Of a stretch of DNA of 64,000 bases, positions 52,926 to 61,776 are shown in pieces; the stretch's first letter is position 1; every line of letters begins with the position of its first letter. This DNA comes from Ruminococcus_G sp963594675. Lineage in GTDB: Bacteria; Bacillota; Clostridia; Lachnospirales; Lachnospiraceae. Location: contig CAVBGA010000187.1 in assembly GCA_963594675.1 (NCBI GenBank), forward strand, positions 1-64,000, in the 5' to 3' direction. The translations under genes and the position numbers were made by a program. The notes under the pieces are model-generated. The model did not search any database, was not told the origin of the DNA, and worked only from the letters and a program-made list of their open reading frames with translations.

Positions 52926-53198
52926 TCAGCTAGTCTCGGGTGCGTCTGCCTGAGAGAGAAGTAAGGCCGGAAGGGAATGATGAAGAATCAGGGAAAAATA
53001 CTGATACAATCGTTCCCTGTCCGGCTGAATTTTTTGTTGGAAAAGATCCACAATCATGCCGGCTCCGGCTTCTGTATAGAAGCAAACAATAAAATTGCGA
53101 AAATCATCATCTAAATCCACGTGTAATTCATTTTCTAAATCTCGGATCATTTTCTCTACCAGACCAATAAAGTCCTTACAGAGAAATCTCTTTAACAT
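52926..53198 (-). pseudogene. C-terminal half of a TetR family regulator
   Basis: Ninety codons match the C-terminal helical domain of DhaS-like TetR proteins (FYTEAGAGMIVDLFQQKIQ). The DNA-binding N-terminus is absent because unrelated plus-strand sequence begins at about 53200. It is therefore a truncated gene and cannot bind DNA as a normal TetR. Confidence 0.7.
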
Positions 53199-53209
53199 AT
53201 ATAGATGAT

Positions 53210-53395
53210 ATGTTATCGGATCTTACAGGTGGAGACAATGAGACGGTATCCTTTGTCTCAGAAAAAAATGGAACTATTGATTCTGTGCAATTCGTTATAA
53301 AAACGGATGCAATTGAAAAGGAAGAGGAGGAAACAAGCACAGATACAGAAGAGACCAAGACAAGCTTGATTGATAAAATTCGAGATCTATTTTAA
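53210..53395 (+). pseudogene. 3' remnant of an unrecognised gene
   Basis: Sixty codons in frame end in an acidic stretch and SLIDKIRDLF. The frame stays open somewhat upstream into the TetR remnant. The codon pattern looks real, but no family is recognised and no ribosome binding site precedes the ATG, so I take it as the tail of a lost gene. Confidence 0.4.
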
Positions 53396-53400
53396 GTTGG

Positions 53401-53466
53401 CTTAAGAAAAAAGGCAGAAATACTTATGGTATTTCTGCCTTTTCCTTTAGATTCATTTGCTATTAT
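53401..53466 (+). promoter_or_regulatory. Activator-type promoter of MATE 6
   Basis: CTTAAG (53401-53406), CTTATGG 22 bases on (53423-53429), TTTAGATT 22 bases from TTATGG (53446-53453), 7 bases, TATTAT (53461-53466). It has the same architecture as the SH3 small-protein promoters and overlaps the terminator hairpin at 53411-53445. Confidence 0.65.
53411..53445 (+). terminator. Terminator overlapping the MATE 6 promoter
   Basis: A 13-bp stem AAGGCAGAAATAC/GTATTTCTGCCTT (53411-53423 with 53429-53441), then TTTCC. The second CTTATGG of the promoter repeat is the loop and stem edge. Confidence 0.8.
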
Positions 53467-53514
53467 AGCTCGGTAAAAAGGAAAAACACAAACTGAGAAG
53501 GGAAAAAATGACAA

Positions 53515-54861
53515 ATGAGCCAACCACTTTATTCGAAAAAGGACCTAAAAAAATTAATTCTTCCACTCCTGGCTGAGCAGGCGTTAACCTTGACGGTAGG
53601 AATGGCAGATACCATGATGATTGCTTCTGCTGGAGAAGCTGCCGTTTCCGGTGTTTCCTTGGTGGATATGTTGAACACACTTATTATCAGCGTTTTGGGT
53701 GCCTTGGCTACCGGAGGAGCTGTGGTTACTTCTCAATTTTTGGGGGCAGGTAACCGAAAAGATGCATGCAAATCCGCCCGTCAGCTGACGGTTTCCTCTA
53801 TTTGCATCACCATGGTAATCTCAATACTCATTATGATATTTCACAATGGGATCATATCCCTTTTCTTTGGAAAGATAGAAGCAGATGTATTTAGAAATTG
53901 TGTGATCTATCTCTTATTTTCTGCGGTATCCTTTCCTTTTTTAGCTTTATATAACTCCTGTGCGGCAATATTTCGCTCCATGGGCAATTCACAAATCACT
54001 TTAAAAGTGTCCGTAATAGAAAATATTATCAATATCGGGGGAAATGCCTTAGGTATGTATGTTTTCCATGCAGGAGTGGCTGGCGTTGCCATTCCTTCAT
54101 TGATTTCCCGCGCAGTAGCCGGATTCATACTTTATGTACTTCTTAAGAATACAAAAAATGAAGTATATTTTTCCCGTGATAAATTCTCTTTTGACTGGCT
54201 TATGATCAAAAGAATTCTGTCCCTGGGAATCCCCAGTGGTATAGAAAATGGAATCTTCCAGCTGGGTCGCGTCATCGTTGTCAGCATTATTGCAAGCTTT
54301 GGTACGGTTCAGATTGCAGCAAATGGTGTTTCCAATGGATTGGACAGTATGGGCTGTATTGTAGGACAGGCGATGAACCTTGCCATGATCACAGTAATTG
54401 GCCGTTGTGTAGGTACAGGTCAGGAAAAACTGGTGCGCCATTATACCAAAAAATTGATGATCATCACCTACAGCTATACCTTTTGCCTTAACCTTCTTAT
54501 TATCCTGGGACTTCCCTGGATCCTTAAGCTGTATGGGCTAAATGACGACACAACGCATTTATCTTACATATTGGTAATGATTCATAACTCAGCAGCTATA
54601 TTGCTGTGGCCGCTTTCCTTTACCTTCCCCAATATGTTGAGAGCATGCAATGATGTACGCTTCCCAATGATTATATCCATTTTGTCTATGTTTACTTTCC
54701 GTATATTCTTCAGCCTTTTCCTGGGTGTTTATATGGGATACGGAGCCATAGGCGTTTGGATTGCCATGATTCTGGACTGGCTTTTCAGGATTACCTGCTT
54801 TATCATACGCTACTTGTCAGGCCATTGGAAAAAAACGGCGAAACTGCAGGCAGCTGCCTAA
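53515..54861 (+). CDS. MATE family efflux transporter (6 of 6)
   Basis: This 448-residue MATE-type protein has 12 membrane segments (LTLTVGMADTMMIASAGEAA near residue 25, GIPSGIENGIFQLGRV near 240). A GAAGGG site lies 12 bases before the ATG. It is driven by the same promoter type as the SH3 small protein that follows 155 bases downstream, so it may export a product of that regulon or protect against it. This is inference. Confidence 0.92.
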   Translation: MSQPLYSKKDLKKLILPLLAEQALTLTVGMADTMMIASAGEAAVSGVSLVDMLNTLIISVLGALATGGAVVTSQFLGAGNRKDACKSARQLTVSSICITMVISILIMIFHNGIISLFFGKIEADVFRNCVIYLLFSAVSFPFLALYNSCAAIFRSMGNSQITLKVSVIENIINIGGNALGMYVFHAGVAGVAIPSLISRAVAGFILYVLLKNTKNEVYFSRDKFSFDWLMIKRILSLGIPSGIENGIFQLGRVIVVSIIASFGTVQIAANGVSNGLDSMGCIVGQAMNLAMITVIGRCVGTGQEKLVRHYTKKLMIITYSYTFCLNLLIILGLPWILKLYGLNDDTTHLSYILVMIHNSAAILLWPLSFTFPNMLRACNDVRFPMIISILSMFTFRIFFSLFLGVYMGYGAIGVWIAMILDWLFRITCFIIRYLSGHWKKTAKLQAAA

Positions 54862-54879
54862 CTCAGCTATTTAGCTTAG

Positions 54880-54945
54880 CTTAAGGTATTCTGCAGAAAC
54901 CCTTATGGTACTTCTGTTTTTTTCTTCAGATTCGATTGGTATTAT
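54880..54945 (+). promoter_or_regulatory. Activator-type promoter of SH3 paralog 2
   Basis: CTTAAGGTATTCTG (54880-54893) and CTTATGGTACTTCTG (54902-54916) are direct repeats 22 bp apart. TTCAGATT (54925-54932) is 22 bases after TTATGG starts, and TATTAT (54940-54945) is 7 bases further. There is no -35 box. Two-turn-spaced direct repeats upstream of a weak promoter are typical of LytTR-type response regulators. Confidence 0.7.
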
Positions 54946-55016
54946 AGACTCATCAAAAGGAACAAGAAAAAAACACACAAAACAAAAAACAAAACATAAG
55001 AAAAGGAGAAAACGAA

Positions 55017-55268
55017 ATGAGAACAATGATTAACGAGAAAGAACTGGAAATGGTAACTGGTGGAGCAAGAGTACGTGGTACAAAAAATTATCTGGCCTTG
55101 AGAAGTAGAACCGTATACTCAAGAAAAACAGAAATTGGTCGTCTCTACAATGGAGAGTATGTGCAGATCCTGAAAAAAGGCTTCCAGAATAATGGATATA
55201 GATATACCCTGGTATATTCACCAAGACTGAACCGCACGGGTTATGTAGTAGCCGCTTATGTAAAATAA
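55017..55268 (+). CDS. Double-glycine-leader SH3-domain small protein (paralog 2)
   Basis: This 83-residue product has the leader MRTMINEKELEMVTGGA, which fits the double-glycine pattern (acidic and hydrophobic positions before GG). It is followed by a bacterial SH3 domain (NYLALRSRTVYSRKTEIGRL, LVYSPRLNRTGYVVAAYVK). It is closely similar to the product of 9103-9357 along its whole length. The mature domain is strongly basic. AAAAGGAG precedes the ATG. A membrane-protein gene follows after 90 bases in the same direction, perhaps an accessory or immunity protein. Confidence 0.88.
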   Translation: MRTMINEKELEMVTGGARVRGTKNYLALRSRTVYSRKTEIGRLYNGEYVQILKKGFQNNGYRYTLVYSPRLNRTGYVVAAYVK

Positions 55269-55358
55269 TATCAGCAAAGACAGCAAGAAAACAAAAGAGA
55301 TAAGGATAAGAAAAAACAAGAAATAAAGGAAAAGATATAAGAAAAGGAGAATAACATT

Positions 55359-55772
55359 ATGACAGCAACAGTAGTATCAGTAATTGTAACAATTTTGGTA
55401 ATCGCAGCAAAATGGAGAATTTTCGACAAGATGGGCGTGGCAGGATGGAAAGCTCTGATCCCTATCTATAGTGGATATATCATTTTTGACAAGATTTGGT
55501 CCGGAAAGATGTATCTGGCAACCCTTGCATTTACATTTGGAAGCATGTTTGCATCAGATATGGCAACCCAGATCGGTGGAAATGCACTTCTTCCCCTGAA
55601 CCTGTTAGCACTTGCATGTGGTATCGCAACCCTTGTACTTGCAGTAAAATTCTCAGCTAAACTTTCTAAAGCATTTGGTCACGGAAATGGATTTGCATGT
55701 GGCATCCTTTTCCTGAACGCCATCTTCATGATGATCCTTGGATTTGGTAAATCCAGCTTCAAAGCAGCATAA
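55359..55772 (+). CDS. Four-helix membrane protein, DUF5684-like
   Basis: This 137-residue protein has four predicted membrane segments. KMGVAGWKALIPIYSGYIIF near residue 28 is the hallmark of DUF5684-type proteins (a small integral membrane family). AAAAGGAG precedes the ATG. It follows the SH3 small-protein gene in the same direction without a terminator between, so the pair is probably one transcript. Function unknown; immunity or signal-related roles are speculation. Confidence 0.75.
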   Translation: MTATVVSVIVTILVIAAKWRIFDKMGVAGWKALIPIYSGYIIFDKIWSGKMYLATLAFTFGSMFASDMATQIGGNALLPLNLLALACGIATLVLAVKFSAKLSKAFGHGNGFACGILFLNAIFMMILGFGKSSFKAA

Positions 55773-55812
55773 GAAACATAAGAGAATATAGAATATATAA
55801 GAAAAAGAAATT

Positions 55813-55855
55813 AAAAAGGGATTGCATAGTAGATGAGTACTATGCAGTCCTTTTT
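55813..55855. terminator. Bidirectional terminator
   Basis: A-run and GGATTGCATAGTA pair with TACTATGCAGTCC and T-run (55813-55831 with 55838-55855). It ends the SH3/DUF5684 operon and could also stop the convergent membrane-protein gene. Confidence 0.85.
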
Positions 55856-55915
55856 GGTTTGCGTCAAGACTTGCTTGCGAGTCTTTCGCGACGGATGGTT
55901 ACAGTTTTACCAAGC

Positions 55916-57064
55916 TTATCTTCGCCTGCCATGCCTTCTGGGCTTATCCTGGTCCTTTACCAAAAGAATGAGTACATAGAGGGGAAGGAGTAAAATAAAG
56001 AATACAATCTCATACCAATGAAATAATTTGCCAGGGGGTGAGGTTGTAAAATTTATAAGTGTAGCAAGACCGGTAGTTATTAATGCGATAAAGTATATAA
56101 AAACAGCAAGCGTGGTAGCGTCGGTATCTTTATAAAGCATAAATGCTGATACTGCTATAATCATAACAAACAAAAATATTACAAAATAGCCCAATGACTT
56201 ATACATGCTTGCGTTTGTTTTGTAGCTACTTTGGGATTTAGCACGGTAGGCTTTAGGAATGCCTTTATAAAAATTATCATCAGGACAAAGTTGCTGTTTA
56301 AAACGCTCTACCTGTGAATAATACCAAATGTAATAACATACGAGTGCAATGAGAATCAATACCATAATTATCACACAAATCAAAATTATAGTATCTTTGT
56401 TTATGGAGCCAATATCTTTGTTTATGGAGTCAAGTAAATGAGACTGTAAATTGTTTATGGAGGCAGCTAACTTACTATTCTTCAAAAATGGTAGTGCTAA
56501 TATCACGAGCAAAAATGCAATTAAAATTCCCCAGAAAATCCTAAAATGCCATATGAAATTTTTAAAAGAAAGTAAATATGGGGGGCAAGGTTCGTGTATG
56601 CCTTTTTTGGCCTTTCGGTAAGATCTTGTTTTATAATTCGAAAGAGCGCAATAATAAGATATTACTATCATAAAATACACAAAAATTATTAAATAAGCAT
56701 CTAAACTTATAATATTTAAAGTGTCCTCGCTCATACAAAATGGGTCATCTATTACGAGGGCTAAAAGCACCACTGCTATCAGCAACATAATACCCACAAT
56801 TAGAAGCCGCGAAGACAGAGATAGCGAGGCTTTCTCTTGTGAAGAATCGGGTTGAGAAACCTCAGCTTGTACAGGCTCGGGTTGAGAAATATTCTCTTGT
56901 ACTATTTTAGGGGGAGATTCACAAATAGGCTGAGGATGGGCTGGTTGCTTGTTTTTGCTTTTGAAAATATATTTTCTGGCACAACAAATGATTAGTACCA
57001 TCACAGTTATAAGTAAGAATACAGCCCATATCAAAACTACTGTATCAGTGACCTCATCATACAT
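55916..57064 (-). CDS. Multi-pass membrane protein of unknown function
   Basis: About 382 residues with seven or eight hydrophobic segments and a Pro/Gln/Ser-rich cytoplasmic linker (about 40-85) containing imperfect SQPEP and SQPDS repeats. A 21-base tandem duplication at 56393-56434 encodes two copies of a seven-residue unit (GSINKDI, INKDT). The ATG at 57064 has AGAGGT 5 bases upstream and is preferred to that at 57109. No family recognised. Lower GC than its neighbours, which may mean acquisition. Confidence 0.65.
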   Translation of the reverse strand: MYDEVTDTVVLIWAVFLLITVMVLIICCARKYIFKSKNKQPAHPQPICESPPKIVQENISQPEPVQAEVSQPDSSQEKASLSLSSRLLIVGIMLLIAVVLLALVIDDPFCMSEDTLNIISLDAYLIIFVYFMIVISYYCALSNYKTRSYRKAKKGIHEPCPPYLLSFKNFIWHFRIFWGILIAFLLVILALPFLKNSKLAASINNLQSHLLDSINKDIGSINKDTIILICVIIMVLILIALVCYYIWYYSQVERFKQQLCPDDNFYKGIPKAYRAKSQSSYKTNASMYKSLGYFVIFLFVMIIAVSAFMLYKDTDATTLAVFIYFIALITTGLATLINFTTSPPGKLFHWYEIVFFILLLPLYVLILLVKDQDKPRRHGRRR

Positions 57065-57219
57065 AAAGACCTCTTTTCTTATAACAATATTTAGCGATGT
57101 TTTTTCCATTATATTGCCAGGCGTATTAGTTTTTCAAGGGGGAAACGTGGGTTCGTATGTTATAATAAGATGATCAATTATTGTACACAGAAATTATATA
57201 GAAAGTAAGAGAAAATGCT

Positions 57220-57708
57220 ATGACAAAAGATACAATACCAGAGGGATTTACGGTTCCCATGGCAATTATGGATATGATTCCGGTGATTTTTTTCGGCTTA
57301 TCAGCTGTGCGGGTGGGAAGTCTGCTTCACAGCAACATGTTTATGCTGGGGGCCTGGATCTGCCTGTTGGCTGGTGGTGTTAAAGTGCTTTGGAAATTAA
57401 TTGCAGCTTTATGGAAAAAGAATATTTGGCCTATGTTTGTACAGATGCGCATATTTATGCCTTTGGGATTTCTGCTTTTAGTGCTGGCCTTGTTTATTAA
57501 TGGGGGAAAGCTTAGCTTATCGGCGATTTTGGCGGGCTTTTTCAGTTTTCCTGCCTTTATATTTTTCTGCATCGGTATTTTGGGAATGATCCTTATGATT
57601 TTCTTTGCAGTTTTTATGGATTCCTCTAATCCCAAGGTGAACTGGCTGGAACAAGGAGTGAATGGCTTGGCTCAGATTTGCATTTTTGTAGGGTTATTGC
57701 TGGTGTAA
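57220..57708 (+). CDS. Small integral membrane protein
   Basis: This 162-residue protein has four or five hydrophobic segments and short loops, and no recognised family. It begins MTKDTIPEGFTVPMAIMDMI with a membrane segment near residue 20. It lies 22 bases upstream of the AraC-GH39 gene and is probably co-transcribed with it. Function unknown. Confidence 0.7.
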   Translation: MTKDTIPEGFTVPMAIMDMIPVIFFGLSAVRVGSLLHSNMFMLGAWICLLAGGVKVLWKLIAALWKKNIWPMFVQMRIFMPLGFLLLVLALFINGGKLSLSAILAGFFSFPAFIFFCIGILGMILMIFFAVFMDSSNPKVNWLEQGVNGLAQICIFVGLLLV

Positions 57709-57730
57709 ATCAGGTGTAGATGGGGGAAAT

Positions 57731-60163
57731 ATGCGGGAAGAAATTGTATTTCAGATTTATCATAATCAGGAGCTGGAATTTCGTGTAGAAGAGGGCCTCT
57801 CTCTACTTTTTGGGCTAAACGGATGTAATCAGATTTCTACAGGAATTGAAAATTACGAGTTGGAGCGTGCGGGACTTCTTTTGATTAATCCCATGGGTAT
57901 TTATCAGTTGACTTGCCCAGAAAATAGCGCACTTTTGCATTTACATATGGGGCGTTCTGTGTTACAGACTGTAGGTTGGGATCGGAATAAGCATTGCTAT
58001 TGTTATGCGCAAAATAATAATGGTGAAGAAGAATCTTACCGCAGGATAAGGCAATATCTTGCGGAAATATTTCAGGAATATTTGCAAAATCATAGTTTGT
58101 CTCTGGACTACCACAGCCCATTGCTAAAAATGCTTCGCTGTCTTCAAAGAGATTTTTCAGGCAATTACGGCATGCAGTTGCAAAGAGAGCAAACAGTGCA
58201 AAGGATGAAGCATATTCTGGACTATATACATGAGCACTGGTGGGAGGACCTTTCTTTGTCCGGAGTAGCGGAGCAGGAATATTTGTCCAGCAGTTATCTA
58301 TCCCGGTTTTTTCAGAAGAATCTAAATGTAAGCTTTTCCCAATATATTAAGAGATTACGGTTAATCCATGCGTCCCGAATGCTGATACAGACGGAGGAAT
58401 CTGTTACAAGGATTGCCTATGATTGTGGTTTTAAAACACCTAGTGCCTTTATTGAGGCCTTTAAGCAGCTGTATCAAAAGACACCCAAGCAATTTCGGGA
58501 TGTAAGGCATCAATTGCAGAGAGAGCAGACGGTAGGTCTTCCTCAAGAGAGGATGCGAAGTGATGTGTCGGCTCTATTAGAGTATTCTCCTAAGAAATCA
58601 CATGAGCCAAGTATGCGAGAAATCTCCTTACAACTTGATTGTACTCAGGGAAAGGGAAGAAAAATCAAATGGCGACGAATGTTAAATATTGGTTATGCCA
58701 GAGATGGGTTGTTAGCTCCAGTGCAGGAACAAATTCGCCGGGCCCAGGAAGAAATTGGCTATGAATATATCCGTTTTCATGGAATTTTAGATAGTGATAT
58801 GCATGTATACTGGGAAGATGAAAATGGAAAGCCCTATTTTCATTTTACTTATGTAAATATGCTCTTCGATTTTATTTTGTCCTTGGGATTAAAACCTTAT
58901 GTGGAACTTAGCTTTATGCCGTCACAGCTAGCTAGGGAGCAAACCCGAATTTTTGACCGTTCTTCAGTCTTTTCTGGCTGCATTGCCTTGGATAAATGGA
59001 GGAATTTAATTCGTGCTGTTGTACAGAATTTTATAGATCGATATGGCAGAGAAGAAGTTTTACAGTGGAGATTTACGACCATTAGCCGTAGTTATATGCA
59101 TTTGGGCTGTATTCTTCCGGAGGATTATGATGCACTTTATGAGAACTGTTATCGAGGGGTTAAATCTGTAGATTCTGAACTTAGTTTTGGGGGTCCGGGA
59201 TGTTTTGCCTATTTAATTCAGGAAGCAAATGGTTTTTCACAGTTTTTTGATTTGGCAAGAGAGCGGGATTGCATCCCAGACTTTATCACGATGCAGTGTC
59301 ATCCCCATGATCAGTCGGCGGAGGATGGGCTTTTTATGAGTTATACTTATAATCAGCAGTCGGCTCCAGCGGTGCTTTCGGATGATGATGATTTCCTTTT
59401 ACATTCCATGCAGAAGCTGAAAGCCTTGTTGAAAGAATATGGGATGGAAGATAAGGAAATTTTTATCGAAGAATGTACGTCGACTCTGTGGCAGCGGGAT
59501 TTGTCAGGAGACACCTGCTATAAGGCTTCCTGGTTGGCAAAAAATGTTTGTGATAACGAAGATATGGCGGTATTTGGTTATTGGCTGTTGACGGATTTTA
59601 TGGAGGAAAGAGCTCGATTGGAAAGTGTGTATCATGGCGGTTACGGCATGTTTACTTACAATGGAATTCCCAAGGCCAGTTATTATTCTATGGTGTTGCT
59701 GGGACAGCTGGGCAATGAAATTGTAGCAAAAGGGGAAAACTGGATGCTCACCAGAAAAGGGGAGGAGTATCAAATGATTCTCTTTAATTGCAGTCGCTAT
59801 AGTAGTATTTATCGCTATCGTTACCAACGCTTGGAAAATCCAGAGGATGCCTATTCTGTATTTGAACAGGGAGAGAAGCTGCATTTTCGCTTTTGTCTGG
59901 AGCATCTTCCTGAGGGCAATTATCTGATAGAACAGACAAAAATTTCTCGAGAACAAGGTTCTTCTTTTGATCAATGGTTAGAGTTGGGAGCGCCTCCTTG
60001 CCCAGATGTAAAATCTGTAGCCTATCTAAAGAAATACAGTCATCCTATGAATACTGTGAAACGTCGAGAGGCTCAAAATGGTTTGCACTTTTCCTTGGAA
60101 ATGGCACCTATGGATACGATGCTTATTAAAATTAGTCCGGAAAAACAGGGAAATATTAGATAG
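57731..60163 (+). CDS. AraC-type regulator fused to a GH39-like domain
   Basis: This 810-residue protein has a cupin-like N-terminus (1-140), an AraC helix-turn-helix (about 155-262: SGVAEQEYLSSSYLSRFFQK, then ESVTRIAYDCGFKTPSAFIE) and a glycoside hydrolase 39 (beta-xylosidase-like) domain from about 310. The usual acid/base motif WNEP is replaced by WRFTTIS near residue 446. The nucleophile region IFIEECTST near 580 keeps a Glu. The GH domain may thus be a sugar sensor and not an enzyme. It precedes a sugar transporter and an esterase gene, which it probably activates. Confidence 0.9.
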   Translation: MREEIVFQIYHNQELEFRVEEGLSLLFGLNGCNQISTGIENYELERAGLLLINPMGIYQLTCPENSALLHLHMGRSVLQTVGWDRNKHCYCYAQNNNGEEESYRRIRQYLAEIFQEYLQNHSLSLDYHSPLLKMLRCLQRDFSGNYGMQLQREQTVQRMKHILDYIHEHWWEDLSLSGVAEQEYLSSSYLSRFFQKNLNVSFSQYIKRLRLIHASRMLIQTEESVTRIAYDCGFKTPSAFIEAFKQLYQKTPKQFRDVRHQLQREQTVGLPQERMRSDVSALLEYSPKKSHEPSMREISLQLDCTQGKGRKIKWRRMLNIGYARDGLLAPVQEQIRRAQEEIGYEYIRFHGILDSDMHVYWEDENGKPYFHFTYVNMLFDFILSLGLKPYVELSFMPSQLAREQTRIFDRSSVFSGCIALDKWRNLIRAVVQNFIDRYGREEVLQWRFTTISRSYMHLGCILPEDYDALYENCYRGVKSVDSELSFGGPGCFAYLIQEANGFSQFFDLARERDCIPDFITMQCHPHDQSAEDGLFMSYTYNQQSAPAVLSDDDDFLLHSMQKLKALLKEYGMEDKEIFIEECTSTLWQRDLSGDTCYKASWLAKNVCDNEDMAVFGYWLLTDFMEERARLESVYHGGYGMFTYNGIPKASYYSMVLLGQLGNEIVAKGENWMLTRKGEEYQMILFNCSRYSSIYRYRYQRLENPEDAYSVFEQGEKLHFRFCLEHLPEGNYLIEQTKISREQGSSFDQWLELGAPPCPDVKSVAYLKKYSHPMNTVKRREAQNGLHFSLEMAPMDTMLIKISPEKQGNIR

Positions 60164-60248
60164 CTTCGGTTAAAGAGGAAAAATTTTCTTGAAAAACGTA
60201 ATGTAGAAAATACGATGATATTTTTATATCGAATATATGACCTTTTTC

Positions 60249-60278
60249 TTAGGGCACGAGAGTAATCCTGTGCCCTAA
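60249..60278 (+). terminator. Hairpin between the AraC-GH39 and transporter genes
   Basis: A perfect 9-bp stem TTAGGGCAC/GTGCCCTAA (60249-60257 with 60270-60278). No T-run follows, so it may be a weak terminator or part of the transporter leader. Confidence 0.5.
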
Positions 60279-60402
60279 AATGGTAAAAGGGAAATAAAAA
60301 GTGGAAAGGATCCTTCTATTTCTTGTGTATTTTTAGAGATACAATATTTGCATAAAAGGAAAAACCTGCGCAGGTGTTTTGGAGAGAAAGGAGAATCCCT
60401 AT

Positions 60403-61773
60403 ATGGAATCTACAAAGAAAACAGGAGGTCGAGAAATCCTTCGCACCTCAATTATAGAAAAACTGGCATATGGTATGGGCGATGTTGCCTGCAATGTGGT
60501 ATTTGCCATTACCTCCAGCCTGTTAGTATATTTTTACACAAATGTGGTGGGTATATCTGCAGCTTTAGTGGGTACTATCCTCTTGGTATCCCGTATCTTT
60601 GACGGTGTATCTGATTTGGCAATGGCTCAGATCATGGACAAGGTAAATTCAAAACGTGGAAAATATCGTTCCTGGGTACTATGGATGGCAATTCCTTATG
60701 GATTAAGTGCTATTTTGTTAGTGTGTGTTCCGGGCCATGCCACGACAGCTGTGCAGGCGGCATACATTTTTATTACCTATAATCTCTGCACAACGGTATG
60801 CTATACAGCATTGAATCTGCCCTATTCTTCCTTGGCACCTACCATGACAAACGATGATCAGGACCTGGCAAAACTGAACCTTTTCCGTATGTCCATGTCC
60901 CCCATCGGAAATTTGATCATTACCGCATTGACACTTCCCTTTATCAATAAACTGGGAGGAGATCGTCGTGCATGGATTATCGTTACTACGATTTATGCAA
61001 TCATTGCTTTCTTTATGTTGCTTTGGACCTATTGTGGCTGTAAAGAGCGTTTTCATCCTCAGGCAGCAAAAGAAGCAGAGGGTCTGCCTCTTTTGACCCG
61101 CTTAGGTGCAGCTATGAGAAATAAATATTTCATTATGCTGACCCTGACCATGATTGCGGTATCTCTTTATCAGAATGTAAATGGAACATGTACTACTTAC
61201 TATGCGCAGTATGTGTTGGGTAATGCTGAAGTTATGGGAATTCTCCAGACCGCAGAGAAGATTCCCTGGATTATCGGTGTTATTATTCTGGCACCTTTTA
61301 TCAAAAGATTTGGTAAACGTAACTTGGTTATGGCAGGAGCTCTTTTGAATGTAGTAGCAATGATTTTGGTACAATTTGCTCCCACAAGTTATCCGATTCT
61401 TATTGGCTCAGCAATTTTAAGAGGTGCTGGAGAAGCTCCCTTCTATGGCTGTATCTTTACTATGATTGCCGATGCTATCGAGTTTGGACATTGGAAAACA
61501 GGTATTCGTGTCCATGCCCTTCTTTTCTCAGCATTTACGGTAGGACAGAAGTTAGGCGGCGGTATTGCAGCTTGGGCCATTGGTCAGTTGATGGAGATGT
61601 CAGGATTTACCGGTTTGGAAGTAGAAATTCCTTCCGCAGTAGCTATGGTACAAAATCTCTATATCTGGGGTTCTGTTGTGGCATGGGGTGCCGTTGTTGT
61701 GATTATGCTCTTCTATCATTTGGATAAGGAATATGACGGTATCATTGCGGATTTGGCAGAACGGGAAGTGTAA
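60403..61773 (+). CDS. GPH-family glycoside/pentoside cation symporter
   Basis: About 456 residues with 12 membrane segments of the MelB/XynP (glycoside-pentoside-hexuronide) family. SRIFDGVSDLAMAQIMDKVN near residue 65 is the conserved loop 2 motif with its Asp, and CYTALNLPYSSLAPTMTNDD near 135 is also typical. It imports a sugar or oligosaccharide with sodium or protons. GGAG before the ATG at 60403 fixes the start. The esterase gene follows after 3 bases. Confidence 0.9.
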   Translation: MESTKKTGGREILRTSIIEKLAYGMGDVACNVVFAITSSLLVYFYTNVVGISAALVGTILLVSRIFDGVSDLAMAQIMDKVNSKRGKYRSWVLWMAIPYGLSAILLVCVPGHATTAVQAAYIFITYNLCTTVCYTALNLPYSSLAPTMTNDDQDLAKLNLFRMSMSPIGNLIITALTLPFINKLGGDRRAWIIVTTIYAIIAFFMLLWTYCGCKERFHPQAAKEAEGLPLLTRLGAAMRNKYFIMLTLTMIAVSLYQNVNGTCTTYYAQYVLGNAEVMGILQTAEKIPWIIGVIILAPFIKRFGKRNLVMAGALLNVVAMILVQFAPTSYPILIGSAILRGAGEAPFYGCIFTMIADAIEFGHWKTGIRVHALLFSAFTVGQKLGGGIAAWAIGQLMEMSGFTGLEVEIPSAVAMVQNLYIWGSVVAWGAVVVIMLFYHLDKEYDGIIADLAEREV

Positions 61774-61776
61774 ATT

